The translations under genes and the position numbers were made by a program. Shown one piece after another: positions 62,342 through 64,000 of a DNA stretch of 64,000 nt (positions are counted from its first letter, which is position 1; each line of letters begins with the position of its first letter). Under the pieces are notes generated by a model, which searched no databases, was not told the DNA's origin, and saw nothing but the letters and a program-made list of their open reading frames with translations. The stretch is taken from positions 186,001 to 250,000 of the forward strand of contig NZ_BNBM01000007.1 of NCBI RefSeq assembly GCF_014655715.1. The letters are read 5' to 3'. The DNA is from Streptomyces lanatus. Its GTDB lineage: Bacteria; Actinomycetota; Actinomycetes; Streptomycetales; Streptomycetaceae.

Positions 62342-62371
62342 CACGGTCCGGGCCTCATGGCCCGGACCGTG
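62342..62371 (+). terminator. Terminator of the fru operon
   Basis: A perfect 13-base stem (62342-62354 with 62359-62371) with a TCAT loop, 70 bases after fruA and 16 before the next small gene. Confidence 0.88.
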
Positions 62372-62387
62372 GTGTCTACTGGGGCGT

Positions 62388-62642
62388 ATGCCGGAAAACG
62401 TCTCGATCCTCCAGCTGCTGGGCCCAGTCGTACTCGCCTTCGCGGCCGCGCTGTGGGTGACCGGACTGGCCCGTCTCCTGCGCCGCAACCGGCCCGGGGC
62501 GACCGCACAGCGCACGGACCCGACGCTCACCGGCCTCCCGCACCAGCGACAGACCGCCCCCGAGCAGGAGGCCGTCGAACTCACCCCGGCGGAACGGGAC
62601 GCCTTCGCGGGACTGGTACGCCGGCTCAACGGCGGCCGCTGA
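62388..62642 (+). CDS. Small single-span membrane protein, hypothetical
   Basis: 84 residues. One N-terminal membrane helix (LLGPVVLAFAAALWVTGLA) followed by a basic stretch RLLRRNRPG, so the rest is cytoplasmic, ending ELTPAERDAFAGLVRRLNGGR. I recognise no family. It follows the fru terminator, so it has its own promoter, or depends on read-through. Convergent with the DUF6227 gene. Confidence 0.6.
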   Translation: MPENVSILQLLGPVVLAFAAALWVTGLARLLRRNRPGATAQRTDPTLTGLPHQRQTAPEQEAVELTPAERDAFAGLVRRLNGGR

Positions 62643-62658
62643 GCGGCGAAGCCGGGTG

Positions 62659-63405
62659 TTACGACACCTGCGCCGCCCGCCGCTCCATGGCGTCACGCGC
62701 CGCGTCCTCGTCGACGTACACCTCGCACATGTGCCGTCCGTCCGGTGTCGCCGTGTGCTCGACCTCCCACAGGGACACCTCCCTGCCGTCACCCAGCAGG
62801 AACGCGTGCTCGTAGAGCGAGAAGCACAGCCCGGCGCGGCCCGCACGGCCCGGGCGTCCGAACGCCTGGGTGATCTGGTGCGCGCACGCGGTGGTCAGTA
62901 ACGCGGCCGTGTCCGCGCCCGGCCGGTCGCTGTTCTCCGCCCGGCGCAGCAGCCGGCGCGCATGGTCCGGCGAGTCGTCCGGCACATACGCGTGCCGGGG
63001 CGCCGGGATCGGCGACAGCTGCACCGTCACCGGCAGTTCGAAGTCCGGGGCGTCCGGCGGCAGCGGCAGCCGTGCGGTCGCGGCCCGCAGCTCCTCCTCG
63101 TCGGCGTACACCTCGTGCTGCGGTTCGCGGCCCCGCGCGGTGTTGTGGACGAGCTCCCACAGCGTGAGCGCTGAGCCGTCGGCGAGCAGCCAGGTGTGCC
63201 GATATGTCTCGCGGTGCAGCCCCGCGCTGTGGTGCGCGGAGTGCAGCGAGCTGTCATGAGCCAGCGCACAGTCGAGTCGCCGTATCGCCTCGTCGGGCAA
63301 CTCGAAGGAGTTCAGGGCGCGGCCGAGGAGTCGCTCGAGGTGCTCCTCCGGAGACTCCGGCGACTCGGGTGGTTCGTACGCTGCCGTCTCGTACGGAACG
63401 CTCAA
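62659..63405 (-). CDS. DUF6227 family protein
   Basis: 248 residues from TTG 63405 with GGGAG upstream. Two similar halves carry the same motif: TYRHTWLLADGSALTLWELVHN at about 67-88 and LYEHAFLLGDGREVSLWEVEHT near the end, each followed by a VYxDE element (EVYADEEEL, EVYVDEDAA). This internal duplication is the notable feature. I recall this as a conserved Streptomyces family of unknown function located beside the fru operon. Soluble, no signal peptide. Confidence 0.8.
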   Translation of the reverse strand: MSVPYETAAYEPPESPESPEEHLERLLGRALNSFELPDEAIRRLDCALAHDSSLHSAHHSAGLHRETYRHTWLLADGSALTLWELVHNTARGREPQHEVYADEEELRAATARLPLPPDAPDFELPVTVQLSPIPAPRHAYVPDDSPDHARRLLRRAENSDRPGADTAALLTTACAHQITQAFGRPGRAGRAGLCFSLYEHAFLLGDGREVSLWEVEHTATPDGRHMCEVYVDEDAARDAMERRAAQVS

Positions 63406-63511
63406 GGTTTCTCCCGGCGTTGCTGCATGTCACCTTGTGGGTGCATACCGTAGCCCCTCGGTCGGACATCATGTCCGGGAACCGAGAAAACGTACGTCCG
63501 GTAAAACGCGC

Positions 63512-63540
63512 GGGCCGCGCGAGAAGTTCCCGCGCGGCCC
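63512..63540 (-). terminator. Terminator downstream of the L,D-transpeptidase gene
   Basis: Perfect 10-base GC stem (63512-63521 with 63531-63540) around a nine-base loop. Confidence 0.8.
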
Positions 63541-63594
63541 GACGAACTGTCAAGATTCCCTGTTGAGAGGGCACTTCAGTGCCTCATGGGTGGG

Positions 63595-64000
63595 TCAGGC
63601 GGCGCTGCCCGCGACCCACTCGCTCCACCCCAGGTTCCAGCCGTTGAGTCCGTTGTCCGGCGTCACGGTCTTGTCGGGGGAGTTCTTGACGATCACCACG
63701 TCACCGACCATCGAGCTGTCGTAGAACCACTTGGAAGGCGTGTCTCCCCCTCCGCCCTGCACATCCTGCAGGCCGACGCACCCATGGCTGGTGCCCTGGC
63801 TGCCGAAGGGCGGATTGCCCTTGTTGTACCAGTAGTTGCCGTGGATGAAGGTCCCCGACTGGGTCAGCCGCATCGCGTGCGGCACATCCGGGATGTCGTA
63901 GGCGTTGGCGAGACCGACGGTCCTGCTGTCCATCCGCAGCTTCGTGAACTTCTCGGAGATCACCATCTGCCCGTTGTACGTGGTGAACTCGGGGCTGCCC
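63595..64000 (-). CDS. L,D-transpeptidase (YkuD) C-terminal part (cut by window end)
   Basis: 135 residues of the C-terminus; the gene continues beyond the window. The YkuD catalytic motif is HGNYWYNKGNPPFG then SHGCVGLQD, with the active Cys in SHGCV. Following VVIVKNSPD, the chain ends GWNLGWSEWVAGSAA. Enzymes of this class make 3-3 cross-links in peptidoglycan; actinobacterial ones are usually lipoproteins with Ig-like N-terminal domains, which lie outside this window. Confidence 0.93.
   Translation of the reverse strand, partial: GSPEFTTYNGQMVISEKFTKLRMDSRTVGLANAYDIPDVPHAMRLTQSGTFIHGNYWYNKGNPPFGSQGTSHGCVGLQDVQGGGGDTPSKWFYDSSMVGDVVIVKNSPDKTVTPDNGLNGWNLGWSEWVAGSAA

Overview
The window is Streptomyces-like (or a close relative). 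GC is very high with strong third-position bias, regulators are dense (TetR, MarR, IclR, ArsR, HxlR, LacI, DeoR, WYL), GTG and TTG starts are common, and several products are near-identical in my memory to S. coelicolor proteins (HrdD sigma factor, fructose PTS operon, XlnB-type xylanase). No tool was run; family calls come from motifs read in the translations, and comparisons to named proteins are from memory.

Layout. 0-7.1 kb: tail of a two-component system, a methyltransferase, a CGNR regulator divergent from an alpha/beta hydrolase, an I36-type secreted protein, a ferric-reductase-like flavoprotein and an exported PheC-like protein. 7.2-17.1 kb: small hypotheticals, a TetR-controlled MacB-type ABC exporter, and an ArsR-type regulator with an MFS pump. 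17.1-22.4 kb: a belt of decayed genes (SGNH hydrolase, group II intron tail, ABC ATPase, subtilisin pro-region) around two intact genes, a DMT exporter and an orphan ChvE-like sugar-binding lipoprotein. 22.8-40.5 kb: an island of stacked segments. An intact tRNA-Arg(CCU) lies at 40453-40525 and three partial copies of its 3' half lie at about 22.8, 29.5 and 30.6 kb, each followed by related sequence. This is what repeated site-specific integration at one tRNA gene would leave. Cargo: TetR/MBL/MFS/FAH cluster, xylanase and acetylxylan esterase that have lost their binding modules, a repeat-rich secreted protein, a shattered DUF3631 gene, a fused oxidoreductase/ABC relic, and a LacI-controlled sugar ABC importer with a debranching-type glycosidase. 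41-47 kb: SnoaL-like proteins, an MBL/HxlR pair, a FMN reductase behind a SoxR box, a double IclR regulator. 47-64 kb: core chromosome, with a M6-type protease, TetR-MFS, MarR-dioxygenase, a Pat-like acetyltransferase, hrdD behind a sigma-R promoter, TetR, WYL-MFS, the fruR-fruK-fruA operon, DUF6227, and an L,D-transpeptidase cut by the window end.

The most informative signals are regulatory and structural: the tRNA-Arg att array, the group II intron domain V remnant, a textbook SoxR box, a GGGAAT-N18-GTT promoter at hrdD, and a set of precise inverted-repeat operators beside nearly every regulator (2393-2485, 9362/9438, 23791-23814, 48451-48481, 51537-51554, 54420-54462). I did not see a wholly new multi-gene system; the best novelty candidates are the CGNR operator array, the exported PheC-like enzyme and the nested ATGA-linked small ORF in the fru operon.
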